Assembly (NCBI GenBank): GCA_003279105.1
Contig: QCBO01000001.1
Span: forward strand, 310,001-374,000
Reading direction: 5' to 3'
Length of the DNA: 64,000 nt
Source: Prochlorococcus sp. AG-347-I19
GTDB taxonomy: Bacteria; Cyanobacteriota; Cyanobacteriia; PCC-6307; Cyanobiaceae
Below the pieces are notes generated by a model. The model was given only the letters and a program-made list of their open reading frames with translations. It had not been told where the DNA came from and did not search any database. The stretch's first letter is position 1. Each line of letters opens with the position of its first letter. Of this stretch, positions 1 through 9,585 are shown one piece after another. A program made the position numbers and the translations under genes.

Positions 1-12
1 ATTAAATAAAAC

Positions 13-597
13 ATGTCTACAACTCAAGAAAAAAGAAATTCAATACTAAAGGATTTAAAAAATCTTTTAATCTGGATATCTATAGCACTAATTATACGAT
101 GGCAGGTTGTAGAGCCAAGATGGATCCCATCAGGTTCAATGCTTCCAACTCTTCAAATACAAGATAAAATTCTTGTTGAGAAGGTAACCCCCAAAATCAC
201 TTCCAAATCAAATCTTTCAAAATTAAAAAATAAAATAGTTGTTTTTAACGTTCCGCAACAATTAATTAATGCTGGTTATGAAGCAAATACTGCACTAATA
301 AAAAGAGTAATTGGAATACCTGGAGACAAAGTAGAAGTTAGAGACGGTAACCTTTACATAAATGATATTGCTCAAAAAAAATACGTTTTTGACAAAAATA
401 TTAATTATTCTATAGGGCCTTTTATTGTCCCAGAAGAGTCATTATGGGTGATGGGAGATAATAGAAATAACAGTATGGACTCACATATTTGGGGATTTTT
501 ACCCTATGAAAAGGTTATTGGTAAAGCTATTTTTAGATATTGGCCGTTTAATAAAATTGGACCTATTCGGTTCCCTGCCCTTAATAATTTAGATTAA
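13..597 (+). CDS. lepB: Signal peptidase I
   Basis: Membrane-bound serine protease that removes signal peptides from exported proteins. One N-terminal membrane segment lies at about residues 17-30. The Ser/Lys dyad is visible: Ser42 in the S-G-S-M box (residues 40-43) and Lys97 in A-L-I-K-R, followed by the conserved G-D-N-R-N-N-S box near residues 147-153. At 194 residues it has the length of the short cyanobacterial or Gram-positive type with a single membrane anchor. The ATG at 13 leaves a complete protein even though only 12 bases precede it. The DUF760 gene follows after 45 bp on the same strand. Confidence 0.95.
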   Translation: MSTTQEKRNSILKDLKNLLIWISIALIIRWQVVEPRWIPSGSMLPTLQIQDKILVEKVTPKITSKSNLSKLKNKIVVFNVPQQLINAGYEANTALIKRVIGIPGDKVEVRDGNLYINDIAQKKYVFDKNINYSIGPFIVPEESLWVMGDNRNNSMDSHIWGFLPYEKVIGKAIFRYWPFNKIGPIRFPALNNLD

Positions 598-642
598 TGG
601 GTACTTGATGTTGTAGGGTTTTTATATCTTGAAGTTGTAGAA

Positions 643-978
643 ATGTTTAATCCAGAATTTCTTGCTACTGAAAATAATGATCCAAACGATGAGAATGATT
701 TAATCCAATATTTACAAAAACAATCTCCAGAAGTTTTGCAAAGAGTAGCAAAATCTGCTAGTGAAGATATTCAAGAAATTATTAGACATAATGTTCAAGG
801 TCTTCTTGGAATGCTTCCTTCAGATCAATTTGATGTAAAAATTACATCTTCAAAAGACAACATTGCTAATTTATTATCTTCTGCAATGATGACAGGATAT
901 TTCTTAAGACAAATGGAGCAAAGAAAAGAGTTGGAACAAACTCTTAAAAATGATGAGAACATGTCTATAGAAGAATAA
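643..978 (+). CDS. DUF760 family protein
   Basis: A 111-residue soluble protein that I place in DUF760, a family shared by cyanobacteria and chloroplasts. The central part (about residues 20-100) is predicted helical, with the family-like stretch around V-Q-G-L-L-G-M-L-P followed by A-M-M-T-G-Y-F-L-R. Its function is not known to me. In plants, DUF760 proteins are associated with plastid protein turnover, but nothing in this sequence shows an activity. Its stop lies 6 bp from the stop of the convergent DUF4336 gene, leaving no room for a terminator. Confidence 0.75.
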   Translation: MFNPEFLATENNDPNDENDLIQYLQKQSPEVLQRVAKSASEDIQEIIRHNVQGLLGMLPSDQFDVKITSSKDNIANLLSSAMMTGYFLRQMEQRKELEQTLKNDENMSIEE

Positions 979-984
979 ATGTTT

Positions 985-2157
985 TTAAAGATTTACTTCT
1001 TCAGGAATTATTCCTAGTTCAAACAACTTTTTATATAAACCCATCAAAAATTTATTATCCTCAGGAAGTTTGTCCCACTTTTGGGAATTAATTTCATTAA
1101 TTAATTTTTGACAATCTTCTATTGTAAATTTTATAGGGGCCGTAAAATGAGCTGGAATTAAATATTCCATATCTTCAAAACACTTAATATTTTCTAACCA
1201 TTTGAGTAAAACTTCTTTTGAACGCGGAAAAATTAATTTCTGTAAAACTGGCGCAATTTGAATCTTAGGAGTATCTTTACCCATTATCTCAACAAGAGAA
1301 GATTCCCAATCTTCGTCCCATAAAAAGGGATAAATACCGAAATGAGATCTCCAATTCCTCATATCTTTTTTGAATGAATACTTAAATATTTTTTTTAAAG
1401 GTGGAATATTTAATTTACCTGGTTTTAAAAAAGATGAAAACAAGACTAACCTTTTCCATCCTTTTTTTCTATGTTCGATGGAGTCAATCAAAGGTTCATC
1501 TCCTCTCTCTCTAGAATGAAAAAGAAGTGGAGTTGGATCAAAATCAAATATCTCAGGGGGAGTGGAGTCTATTCCGACTATTGCGTCTGTCACATGAAGT
1601 GTTTTCGTAGGATAATGGAAACAGCTTATCTCCTGATATCTTCCAAGTCCTAAATTCAGAGGGCCTAGTGAAGACCATTTAAAGTAGTTTGAATGTGGAG
1701 TACCTTCCTCAAAGAGTATTCTTGATCTTTTTGATGGAATTCCTAAGAAATCGAGTGGTAGATTTATGGGGAAACTCCATTGTCCAGGACAAAGCCAAAT
1801 TTCTGCATCTTGAAAAGTTCTTGAAAGAGCTGGCAGTCCGATTTTATGTTCTAGTCCAGAGGCACTCGGTAGAATTATTGTTTTCACTTTGCCATGAATC
1901 ACAATTAATTTTTCTAACTCATTTATTAATTCTTTTGTCGGAGGCAGTGGATTTATTAGCATCAATCCATTATCAACCTTTATTACTGTCATTCTTATTG
2001 GGACCGCAACATAATAAAGTCCCTGTATCTGTTCCAAGGACCATATTTGATCAGTAATTAATTCTTTTAAAATTGTTTTCTTTTTTCCATAAGGATATAA
2101 GGGGAATAATGGCCACCAATTCCACTTTTTATTTAAAGTTTCATCTACCACAATCAT
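985..2157 (-). CDS. DUF4336 family protein
   Basis: A 390-residue protein resembling DUF4336, a family with a metallo-beta-lactamase-like fold. The early strands V-D-N-G-L-M-L-I-N-P-L (about residues 61-71) and the later A-H-F-T-A-P (about 337-342) fit that fold. The classic H-x-H-x-D-H metal box is not visible, so I do not claim hydrolase activity. The start overlaps the upstream permease stop by 4 bp (ATGA), implying translational coupling. It is therefore the last gene of the manganese transporter operon. A link to metal homeostasis is inferred from that position only. Confidence 0.65.
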   Translation of the reverse strand: MIVVDETLNKKWNWWPLFPLYPYGKKKTILKELITDQIWSLEQIQGLYYVAVPIRMTVIKVDNGLMLINPLPPTKELINELEKLIVIHGKVKTIILPSASGLEHKIGLPALSRTFQDAEIWLCPGQWSFPINLPLDFLGIPSKRSRILFEEGTPHSNYFKWSSLGPLNLGLGRYQEISCFHYPTKTLHVTDAIVGIDSTPPEIFDFDPTPLLFHSRERGDEPLIDSIEHRKKGWKRLVLFSSFLKPGKLNIPPLKKIFKYSFKKDMRNWRSHFGIYPFLWDEDWESSLVEIMGKDTPKIQIAPVLQKLIFPRSKEVLLKWLENIKCFEDMEYLIPAHFTAPIKFTIEDCQKLINEINSQKWDKLPEDNKFLMGLYKKLFELGIIPEEVNL

Positions 2158-3026
2158 TTATACCCAGCAAATAATTTCTTTAACTTAAATATTCCGTATC
2201 TAGGAGCGAATAAAAAAGCAAATAAAAATATAAAAGTTTGTGCTAAGACAATTGATCCACCTGTTTCAAGATCAAACCAAAAACTTACATAGATTCCTAT
2301 AAGGCTTGAGATGATTGCACTTAATACTGAAATTACTGTCATATTATCAAACTTATCCGTGAGTAAATATGCTGTAGCCCCTGGCGTAATCAACATTGCA
2401 ACTACCAAAATAATTCCAACAGACTGCAACCCCACAACAGCTGCCAAAGATAAGCATGTGAGGAGTAAATAATGAAGAAAAAATACATTAATCCCGACTG
2501 TTTTTGCATGCCTAGGATCAAAACAATAAAGCATTAAATCTTTTCTGAAAATTGATAAAAGGATTACTACCAATAAAGAAATGAATATAGTTTGTTTTAC
2601 ATCTGAAAGTGATATTCCTAATGGACTACCAAAAAGAATAGAGTGCAGATCAATATTACTTTTAATCTTAGAAACCAATACTATTCCAAGAGCGAAAAAT
2701 CCAGTAAATACCAACCCAATAACAGTATCTTCCTTAACTCTAGATTTCTGTTTAATAAACCCTATCAAGGCTACAGAACCAACTCCGAAAATAAATGCCC
2801 CTAATGAGAAAGGAAGACCTAATGCATAAGCAACCACAACACCAGGCATTACCGAATGTGACACTGCATCTCCCATTAAAGCCCATCCTTTAAGAGTCAA
2901 ATAACTTGATAGAAAACCACAAACAGCTGCAACTAATGAACTCATAAGAAGTGCTTTTCTCATAAAGTCATGAGTTAAAGGATCTGTGATGAATGAATCT
3001 AAAGTTAAAAATGAACAGAGCTCCAT
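2154..3026 (-). CDS. mntB: Manganese ABC transporter permease
   Basis: A 290-residue ABC-3 family inner-membrane permease with about eight or nine hydrophobic segments. It forms the membrane channel of the importer made with the ATPase just upstream (13-bp gap: 3026 to 3039) and the binding protein before that. The family feature G-D-A-V-S-H-S-V-M-P-G (about residues 52-62) is present; its histidine-bearing loop is typical of Mn/Zn/Fe importers of this class. The manganese assignment comes from the ligand set of the partner binding protein; the permease alone would not separate Mn from Zn. Confidence 0.88.
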   Translation of the reverse strand: MELCSFLTLDSFITDPLTHDFMRKALLMSSLVAAVCGFLSSYLTLKGWALMGDAVSHSVMPGVVVAYALGLPFSLGAFIFGVGSVALIGFIKQKSRVKEDTVIGLVFTGFFALGIVLVSKIKSNIDLHSILFGSPLGISLSDVKQTIFISLLVVILLSIFRKDLMLYCFDPRHAKTVGINVFFLHYLLLTCLSLAAVVGLQSVGIILVVAMLITPGATAYLLTDKFDNMTVISVLSAIISSLIGIYVSFWFDLETGGSIVLAQTFIFLFAFLFAPRYGIFKLKKLFAGYK

Positions 3027-3038
3027 ATAAATTAAAAT

Positions 3039-3803
3039 TTAGGATTCAGGTCCAAACAAGAAATCAGGTGAGATCCCTCCAAAAGTGGTTGTAATATTTT
3101 CAGGGGTAAACACTTCAGAGGTTTCACCATAAGCTACAACAGTTTTATTTATTAAAAGAACCAAATCACAAAATTCACGGACATGAATCATATCGTGCGT
3201 TGATAATAATATGGTTTTCCCCTCATTTTTAAATTGAATAAATAATTCCGAGATAAGTTTTTCAGTTCTTATATCAACACCTGAAAAAGGCTCATCAAGA
3301 AGAAGTATTGATGCTCTTTGAGCAATTGCTCTAGCTAAAAAAGTTCGTTTTCTCTGACCTCCAGATAAGTTTCCAATAGGTGTAGATAAATGATCAGTAA
3401 GATCAACTCTCTCAATAGCATCTCTAACCGCCTGAACATCAGACTCTCTAGGACACCTAAAAATATTCATCGAACCATATCTTCCCATCATCACTACATC
3501 CCAAACACTTATTGGAAATTGATTATCAATTCCCTCATTTTGAGGAACATAAGCAATAGTCTGATCTTTTTGAGCAGATCTTACAGACTCTCCATTTATT
3601 CTAATTTTTCCCTTTGAAATATTTACAAAGCCAGTTAAAGCATTAAAAAAAGTTGTTTTACCAGCTCCGTTCATCCCTACTAACCCACAAATCTGGCCAG
3701 GTTGCAATCTTAAATTGGCATCATACAAAGCCACCTTACCGTTGTAATCTACGCAAATATTCTCTGCCTCAATCCTAAAGTTTTGATAATTGATTGTTTC
3801 CAT
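3039..3803 (-). CDS. mntA: Manganese ABC transporter ATP-binding protein
   Basis: A 254-residue ABC ATPase that powers metal import. Walker A is G-M-N-G-A-G-K-T-T at about residues 43-51. The signature L-S-G-G-Q-R-K-R lies near 149-156, and Walker B I-L-L-L-D-E-P-F near 170-177, followed by the switch histidine in L-S-T-H-D. It begins 3 bp after the binding-protein stop and is followed after 12 bp by the permease, so the three are one operon. The naming follows the Synechocystis mntCAB convention. Confidence 0.9.
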   Translation of the reverse strand: METINYQNFRIEAENICVDYNGKVALYDANLRLQPGQICGLVGMNGAGKTTFFNALTGFVNISKGKIRINGESVRSAQKDQTIAYVPQNEGIDNQFPISVWDVVMMGRYGSMNIFRCPRESDVQAVRDAIERVDLTDHLSTPIGNLSGGQRKRTFLARAIAQRASILLLDEPFSGVDIRTEKLISELFIQFKNEGKTILLSTHDMIHVREFCDLVLLINKTVVAYGETSEVFTPENITTTFGGISPDFLFGPES

Positions 3804-3806
3804 AAT

Positions 3807-4715
3807 TCAAAAAAGCCCTTTTTTTATCAAATCCAAATTATGCTCAAGCATTTTTATATAGGAACTGGCAGGCCCATTATCATCAGATAATGAATCAACA
3901 AAAAGATTTCCTCCAAAACTAGCTCCAGTTTCGTTTGCAACAACCATTTGAGATTCGTTACTTACAGTACTTTCGCAAAATACAGATGGAACATTTTTTT
4001 CTTTAACAAGTGAGATTGTTCTTGCCATTCTTTTTGGAGTAATTTGACTCTCAGCATTAACTGGCCACAAATAAACTTCCTCTAATCCATAATCATTTGC
4101 TAAATATGAAAAAGCACCTTCACAACTTACTAGATACCTCCTGTCTTTATTTAAGTTATTAATAAAAAGTGAGAATTCTTTATCTATTTTAGATAGTTTA
4201 TCTTTATAAATTTTTCCATTTTCTTCAAATAATGCCCTTTTGGATGGCCTCAATTCTGATAAAGAATCCACCAGAATATCTACGTATAGGATTCCTCTTT
4301 TTGGAGAAATCCAGGCATGAGGATTGGGTTTACCTTTATAAAAATCTTCACTGATAAAAATAGGATCTAAATCTTCTGCGACAGTAATTCTTTTAACTTT
4401 TAAATTAGAAACAAATTTTTCAGCCCATAATTCAAATCCAAATCCATTATCAATAAAAACAAAAGCATTAGAGGCATTTACCAAATCGCTTGGAGTTGGT
4501 TGGTAGCCATGAACTTCAACTCCAGGTTTCGTTATTGATCTAACAATAAAATCATCTTTAGCGACATTACTAATTATGTCGGCCAAAACAGTAAAACTTG
4601 CAAGTATTACTTCTTTAGTTTTATTTTTATTTGATATTCTTTTACATGATCCTGAAGCAAGAGAAAGTAGAATTATCAAACTTAAAAAAAGAATATTTTT
4701 TTTCATATTTAACAT
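3807..4715 (-). CDS. mntC: Manganese-binding lipoprotein of ABC importer
   Basis: A 302-residue solute-binding protein with an N-terminal hydrophobic export segment ending in a lipobox-like S-G-S-C (Cys24), so probably a lipoprotein. Four candidate metal ligands are His69 (V-H-G-Y-Q-P-T-P), His133 (N-P-H-A-W), Glu199 (C-E-G-A-F) and Asp274 (F-V-D-S-L). Their spacing matches the His/His/Glu/Asp set of Synechocystis MntC almost exactly. Zinc-specific ZnuA proteins use histidine at the third position and have a His-rich loop, which is absent here, so manganese is favoured. The start could also be the ATG three codons downstream. It lies 11 bp after the DUF697 gene. Confidence 0.88.
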   Translation of the reverse strand: MLNMKKNILFLSLIILLSLASGSCKRISNKNKTKEVILASFTVLADIISNVAKDDFIVRSITKPGVEVHGYQPTPSDLVNASNAFVFIDNGFGFELWAEKFVSNLKVKRITVAEDLDPIFISEDFYKGKPNPHAWISPKRGILYVDILVDSLSELRPSKRALFEENGKIYKDKLSKIDKEFSLFINNLNKDRRYLVSCEGAFSYLANDYGLEEVYLWPVNAESQITPKRMARTISLVKEKNVPSVFCESTVSNESQMVVANETGASFGGNLFVDSLSDDNGPASSYIKMLEHNLDLIKKGLF

Positions 4716-4726
4716 CCATTCTTGGA

Positions 4727-6061
4727 TTATAAACCAAAAGATAATTTCATAAGTGGTTTTCTAAGATCAGAAATAAATCCTTTCCAATTTATTTTTTCTT
4801 TTTCAAAAGCTTTTTCAACAATTTTCTCAGAATTTTTCTTTATAAAATCCAAATCAGGTTCCTCTACTCCTTTTGTTATTGCCATAAAATCAGCCAAAGA
4901 ACTTGATACTACTCTTGTTAAATAAGCAGCACTGACAGCCTGAAATGTTCCAGAGACAAGCCAATTTGGGCCATGTAATTTTGTTATGCCAATTAGAGTC
5001 TGTCCACTCCATTCAATAACTCCCTGAGCAATTGCAGTCTTTAAAATCTCTTTGGATACTTTATCCAAAATTTCAGGAGACCATTTACATCCCCATATAG
5101 ACTTAATTTCTTTAATCATTAAAGAATTTAGTACTGTCATTGCCATAACATCAATTGATGGGATAGGAGACAAGAAAATAGTTGTTGCTACAAGAATTTG
5201 ATTTTTTCTTTGTATACCTTTTAACTGCATTCTTCTTATCCCTTCAATTTCAGATTGCCAGGCAACATGAAGTTCTTTCAAGAGTCTTTTTTTTGTATTT
5301 TCAATATTTCTTGATGAACTTATAAAAAACTTCCTTAACGAAAAAGGTATGTTTGTTATTTCATTCTTAATAATGTCAAAAGTAATAATTTTATTTATGA
5401 AGTCATTTGAAATTTGAGACTTTAGATCTTCTATCTGATTTTTGGCTTCTATTTCACTAGAAGTTAAAGCTACCAACCAGATTGGCATATTTTTAGGAAA
5501 TTTTTCCAGCCACAAAAAATCATTTGCTGACAAAGGCAAGTTTATAAAATACAAGATTGCATCACTAGTCAAAGCTTCTTTTGGAATAATTTCAGAAGAA
5601 TTGTATTTAGGCAGTTTTTCGTACAAATCAAAGTCAAACTTATCTGCTTTAAAATTACTTTTCAAAACAGATTGAAAACTTTGATAATCTTTTTGTCCAA
5701 TGCAACTTATTTTTTCTTTTCCACATCTTTTAAGAATCGATTCAAATATTTTTTGTCTTTTTGAATTCTGTTTTTCTAATTCATTTGTCGCTTCAAGTTC
5801 TTCAAAAAAATTTAAATCTTCATTACATAAATTTATCCAACCATCTAAATTATTTGGCTCATTAAATTTAGGTTTATCATTCTTCAAGTAAAAATATCCC
5901 CCTAAACACAACCCAAAAAATCCTATTGAGCCTCCTGCAAAATGAATTAAATCACTGACAAACCATTCCCCAAAACCTAACAATAATAAAATAAAAAGAA
6001 GATTTTTTTTTGGAAACTTTATGGAATCCTTTAAGAGGTTGTCTTTACTAATATCAAACAC
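4727..6061 (-). CDS. DUF697 membrane protein, degenerate GTPase-like
   Basis: A 444-residue protein. Two hydrophobic segments lie near residues 22-55. A middle region (about 110-255) looks like a GTPase fold, and the C-terminal part (about 270-420) resembles DUF697, with V-A-T-T-I-F-L-S-P-I-P-S-I-D as its most recognisable piece. Related cyanobacterial proteins carry a Ras-like G domain, but no G-x-x-x-x-G-K-S/T loop exists here. Around C-I-G-Q-K-D-Y-Q (about 120-127) there is only a remnant. It starts with GTG, since no in-frame ATG lies nearby. It is the first gene of the leftward run into mntCAB, 11 bp ahead. Confidence 0.6.
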   Translation of the reverse strand: MFDISKDNLLKDSIKFPKKNLLFILLLLGFGEWFVSDLIHFAGGSIGFFGLCLGGYFYLKNDKPKFNEPNNLDGWINLCNEDLNFFEELEATNELEKQNSKRQKIFESILKRCGKEKISCIGQKDYQSFQSVLKSNFKADKFDFDLYEKLPKYNSSEIIPKEALTSDAILYFINLPLSANDFLWLEKFPKNMPIWLVALTSSEIEAKNQIEDLKSQISNDFINKIITFDIIKNEITNIPFSLRKFFISSSRNIENTKKRLLKELHVAWQSEIEGIRRMQLKGIQRKNQILVATTIFLSPIPSIDVMAMTVLNSLMIKEIKSIWGCKWSPEILDKVSKEILKTAIAQGVIEWSGQTLIGITKLHGPNWLVSGTFQAVSAAYLTRVVSSSLADFMAITKGVEEPDLDFIKKNSEKIVEKAFEKEKINWKGFISDLRKPLMKLSFGL

Positions 6062-6226
6062 AATACATTATTTTTCTAATTTTATTTTAATGCAAGATGT
6101 GAATGAGAAAAGCAAAACATCATAAGTCGTTAATCAAAAGATAAAAATTTAAGTTTTTTAAAAAGACTTATTGCATAACAAGATGCTAAGTTAATAGACT
6201 ATTTAAATAACTTAAGAAACATCAAG

Positions 6227-6649
6227 ATGTCTAATTCAAATTTCAGCAATAATCCTAGACAAGAAACTTACAGAGGTCGTTCTAATAATGAAAGATCTAA
6301 TTTCAGAGATAGATCGGGCGGCAGAAGAGATGGAGGAGGATTTCGCATAAGATTGAGTGATAATGAAATGAAAGCTGTTAAATCAATACAAGAGACCTTT
6401 CAATTAACTTCTACCGTTGCAGTTCTGGGTTTCTCTGTTAGAACACTTAGCGAAATGATCAAAGATGAAAAATTGATTGAATCAATCACTGAATATGCAA
6501 AAAACAATAAAAACTCTTCTCCGAGTAGACAATCACAAAATTCACATGAAGAACAGACAAAAACAGCACCTAACCCTTTTGCAAGACCAGTAAAAAGTAT
6601 ATCAACTGAAAAGATCCAATCTAGCGAAGTAGAAGAGGATGGCAAATAA
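6227..6649 (+). CDS. Arg/Gly-rich small protein of unknown function
   Basis: A 140-residue protein I do not recognise. The first 45 residues are disordered and rich in Arg, Gly, Ser and Asn, with R-S-G-G-R-R-D-G-G-G-F-R resembling RNA-binding RGG tails. A compact helical core follows (about residues 45-90: I-R-L-S-D-N-E-M-K-A-V). The C-terminal third is again polar and low-complexity. Its stop overlaps the trpS start by 11 bp in another frame, and trpS has its GAGG ribosome site inside this gene, so the two are probably coupled. RNA binding is inferred from composition only. Confidence 0.7.
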   Translation: MSNSNFSNNPRQETYRGRSNNERSNFRDRSGGRRDGGGFRIRLSDNEMKAVKSIQETFQLTSTVAVLGFSVRTLSEMIKDEKLIESITEYAKNNKNSSPSRQSQNSHEEQTKTAPNPFARPVKSISTEKIQSSEVEEDGK

Positions 6650-7655
6650 AAAAAGAATTCTTTCGGGAGTTCAACCAACTGGTGATTTACATATTGGGAA
6701 TTGGCTTGGAGCCATAAATAATTGGGTTACGCTTCAAGAGCAATATGAAACATTCCTATGTGTTGTTGATTTGCATGCAATAACAGCCTCATATAATCCC
6801 AAAGAATTATCTAAGAACACTATTTCTACTGCGGCTTTGTACGTCGCTTGTGGGATAGATCCCAATATATGCTCAATTTTTGTCCAAAGTCAGATTTCAG
6901 CGCATTCAGAACTTTGTTGGATACTAAATTGCATGACCCCAATAAATTGGATGGAAAGAATGATTCAATTCAAAGAAAAATCCATACAACAAGGTAATAA
7001 TGTTTCTATTGGATTATTTGACTACCCAATACTTATGGCTGCAGACATCCTTCTTTATGATGCTGACTTCGTACCAGTAGGTGAAGATCAAAAACAACAT
7101 CTTGAACTTGCAAGAGATATTGCACAACAGAGAATTAATGCCAGATTTAGTAAGGATAAAAATATTTTAAAGATCCCTCAACCAATCATCATGAAAAACG
7201 GTTCAAAAATAATGAGTTTAGTTGATGGTTCAAAAAAGATGAGCAAAAGTGATCCTAATGGGGGCAGTCGAATTAACTTATTAGATCCTCCTGAAATAAT
7301 CACAAAAAAAATTAAAAGAGCAAAAAGTGACAGTTCTATTGGAATTGAATTTAACAACCCTGAGAGGCCAGAATCTAAAAATCTTTTGATGATTTATTCA
7401 ATATTATCTGGCAAAGAAATTTCTCAATGTGAAAATGAATTCTTAGAGACTGGATGGGGGACATTTAAAAAATTAATTACTGAACAACTTATTGAATCAT
7501 TAGAACCTATTCAGAAAAAATATAAATTATTAATTAATGATCCTTATCAACTAAATAAAATCCTTGATGAAGGAAAAGAAAAAGCTGAATATTTAGCAAA
7601 TCAGACTTTAAAAAGAGTTAAATCAAAATTGGGATTCTTTGAAACGGAGAAATAA
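6639..7655 (+). CDS. trpS: Tryptophanyl-tRNA synthetase
   Basis: Class I aminoacyl-tRNA synthetase charging tRNA-Trp. It has the HIGH-type box H-I-G-N at residues 18-21, preceded by P-T-G-D-L, and the K-M-S-K-S loop at residues 200-204. The length of 338 residues is normal for a bacterial TrpRS. The start lies within the preceding gene, with GAGG immediately in front of the ATG, suggesting translational coupling. thrS begins 3 bp after its stop. Confidence 0.97.
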   Translation: MANKKRILSGVQPTGDLHIGNWLGAINNWVTLQEQYETFLCVVDLHAITASYNPKELSKNTISTAALYVACGIDPNICSIFVQSQISAHSELCWILNCMTPINWMERMIQFKEKSIQQGNNVSIGLFDYPILMAADILLYDADFVPVGEDQKQHLELARDIAQQRINARFSKDKNILKIPQPIIMKNGSKIMSLVDGSKKMSKSDPNGGSRINLLDPPEIITKKIKRAKSDSSIGIEFNNPERPESKNLLMIYSILSGKEISQCENEFLETGWGTFKKLITEQLIESLEPIQKKYKLLINDPYQLNKILDEGKEKAEYLANQTLKRVKSKLGFFETEK

Positions 7656-7658
7656 ATT

Positions 7659-9575
7659 ATGCCAATAATCACCTTGCCTGATGGTTCAAAAAAGGTTTTC
7701 GAAAAATCAGTAACAATTCTAGAAATTGCCCAGAGTATAGGGGCTGGATTAGCTAAAGCAACAATTGCTGGGAAAGTAAATGATGTTCTTCTTGATGCAA
7801 CAATTCCTATAAATAAAGATTCTAAAGTTGTAATAATAACATCAAAAGATAAAGAAGGAATTGAAATAATAAGACATTCCTTCGCTCACCTTATTGGTCA
7901 TGCAGTTAAACAAATTTACTCTGATATTAAAATGGCGATTGGACCTGTAATTGAAGATGGTTTTTATTACGATATTTTCTCTGAATATAGATTCACTCCC
8001 GAAGATTTAAAAAAAATCGAAAATAGAATTAATAAATTAATAAAAACAAACTATGACGTTGAAATTACACAAGTTTCTAAAGAAGAGGCAATTAAAACTT
8101 TTAAAGAAAGAGATGAGACTTTTAAATTAAGAATAATTGAAGAAATTCCTGAAGAAGATCTCATCAATTTATACAAGCACGAAGAATACATCGATATGTG
8201 TAGAGGGCCTCACGTCCCTAACACTAGACATTTAAGACACTTTAAATTACTTAAATTATCAGGTTCATATTGGAGAGGTAATAGTGAGAATGAATCATTA
8301 CAGAGAATATATGGAACTGCATGGGCAAAAGAAAAAGAACTCAACGACTACTTAACAAGAATTGAAGAAGCGGAAAAAAGAGATCATAGAAAACTTGGTA
8401 AAAAACATTCACTATTTCATATACAAGAAGAATCTCCAGGAATGATTTTTTGGCATCCAAATGGATGGACAATCTACCAAGTACTGGAAAAGTACATAAG
8501 AGATATACTCAAAAAAAATGATTATTTAGAAATTAAAACCCCACAAGCTGTTGATAAATCTCTTTGGGAAAAATCTGGTCATTGGGAAAAATTTAGAGAC
8601 GATATGTTCACTACTGCCTCAGAAAATCGAACATATGCAATTAAACCAATGAATTGTCCGTGCCATATTCAAGTATTTAATCAGGGTCTAAAAAGTTATA
8701 AGGATTTACCTATTCGTCTTGCCGAATTTGGTTCTTGTCACAGAAATGAGCCCTCTGGAGCACTACATGGCTTAATGAGAGTAAGAAACTTTACTCAAGA
8801 TGATGCGCACATATTTTGCACAGAAGAGCAAATTCAAGAAGAAGTATCTATTTTTATAGATCTTGTTTTCGAGGTTTATAAAACTTTTGGTTTTGATGAA
8901 ATCATTATCAAATTATCAACTCGACCTGAAAAAAGGGTAGGTAGTGAAGAGATTTGGGATAAATCAGAAGAGGCTCTTACCAAAGCTTTAGATAATAAGA
9001 ATCTAAAATGGGAACTTCAACCGGGGGAGGGGGCTTTTTACGGTCCAAAAATAGAATTTTCGTTAAAAGATTGTCTTAATAGAGTTTGGCAATGCGGAAC
9101 TATTCAGGTTGATTTCTCAATGCCTATTAGATTGAATGCAACTTATGTAGATATTGATAATGAAAAAAGAAATCCAGTTATGCTGCATAGAGCAATTTTA
9201 GGATCATTTGAGAGATTTATAGGAATATTAATTGAACAATATGAGGCAAAATTCCCAATTTGGCTTGCGCCTTATCAAATAATTTTATTAAGCATTACTG
9301 ATAGAAATATTAAAAAGTGTTTAGAGTTTAATGAATTAATAAACAATAGTGGTTACCGATCAAAAGTTGATATAAGGAATGAAAAAATAGGATATAAAAT
9401 AAGAGAGGCAACTCTCGGCAGAGTTCCTTTAATTGCGGTTATTGGAGATAAAGAAGAGGAAATTGATTCAGTCGCCTTAAGAGCTTTAAATGGGAAAAGT
9501 TTAGGAATTTTCAACTTACCTACTCTATTCAAATTAATGGAAGAACAAATTCAAAAAAAAGGGAGAACAGAATAA
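7659..9575 (+). CDS. thrS: Threonyl-tRNA synthetase
   Basis: Class II synthetase charging tRNA-Thr, 638 residues, the usual bacterial length. It has an N-terminal TGS domain (about 1-62). An editing domain follows with His77 and His81 (H-L-I-G-H) and the downstream C-R-G-P-H box. The catalytic domain includes the zinc-site M-N-C-P-C-H, and the C-terminal anticodon-binding domain begins near residue 535. The TGS and editing regions are intact, so proofreading of Ser-tRNA-Thr should be retained. It is packed 3 bp after trpS and 10 bp before glk. Confidence 0.97.
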   Translation: MPIITLPDGSKKVFEKSVTILEIAQSIGAGLAKATIAGKVNDVLLDATIPINKDSKVVIITSKDKEGIEIIRHSFAHLIGHAVKQIYSDIKMAIGPVIEDGFYYDIFSEYRFTPEDLKKIENRINKLIKTNYDVEITQVSKEEAIKTFKERDETFKLRIIEEIPEEDLINLYKHEEYIDMCRGPHVPNTRHLRHFKLLKLSGSYWRGNSENESLQRIYGTAWAKEKELNDYLTRIEEAEKRDHRKLGKKHSLFHIQEESPGMIFWHPNGWTIYQVLEKYIRDILKKNDYLEIKTPQAVDKSLWEKSGHWEKFRDDMFTTASENRTYAIKPMNCPCHIQVFNQGLKSYKDLPIRLAEFGSCHRNEPSGALHGLMRVRNFTQDDAHIFCTEEQIQEEVSIFIDLVFEVYKTFGFDEIIIKLSTRPEKRVGSEEIWDKSEEALTKALDNKNLKWELQPGEGAFYGPKIEFSLKDCLNRVWQCGTIQVDFSMPIRLNATYVDIDNEKRNPVMLHRAILGSFERFIGILIEQYEAKFPIWLAPYQIILLSITDRNIKKCLEFNELINNSGYRSKVDIRNEKIGYKIREATLGRVPLIAVIGDKEEEIDSVALRALNGKSLGIFNLPTLFKLMEEQIQKKGRTE

Positions 9576-9585
9576 TTTCTAATAT

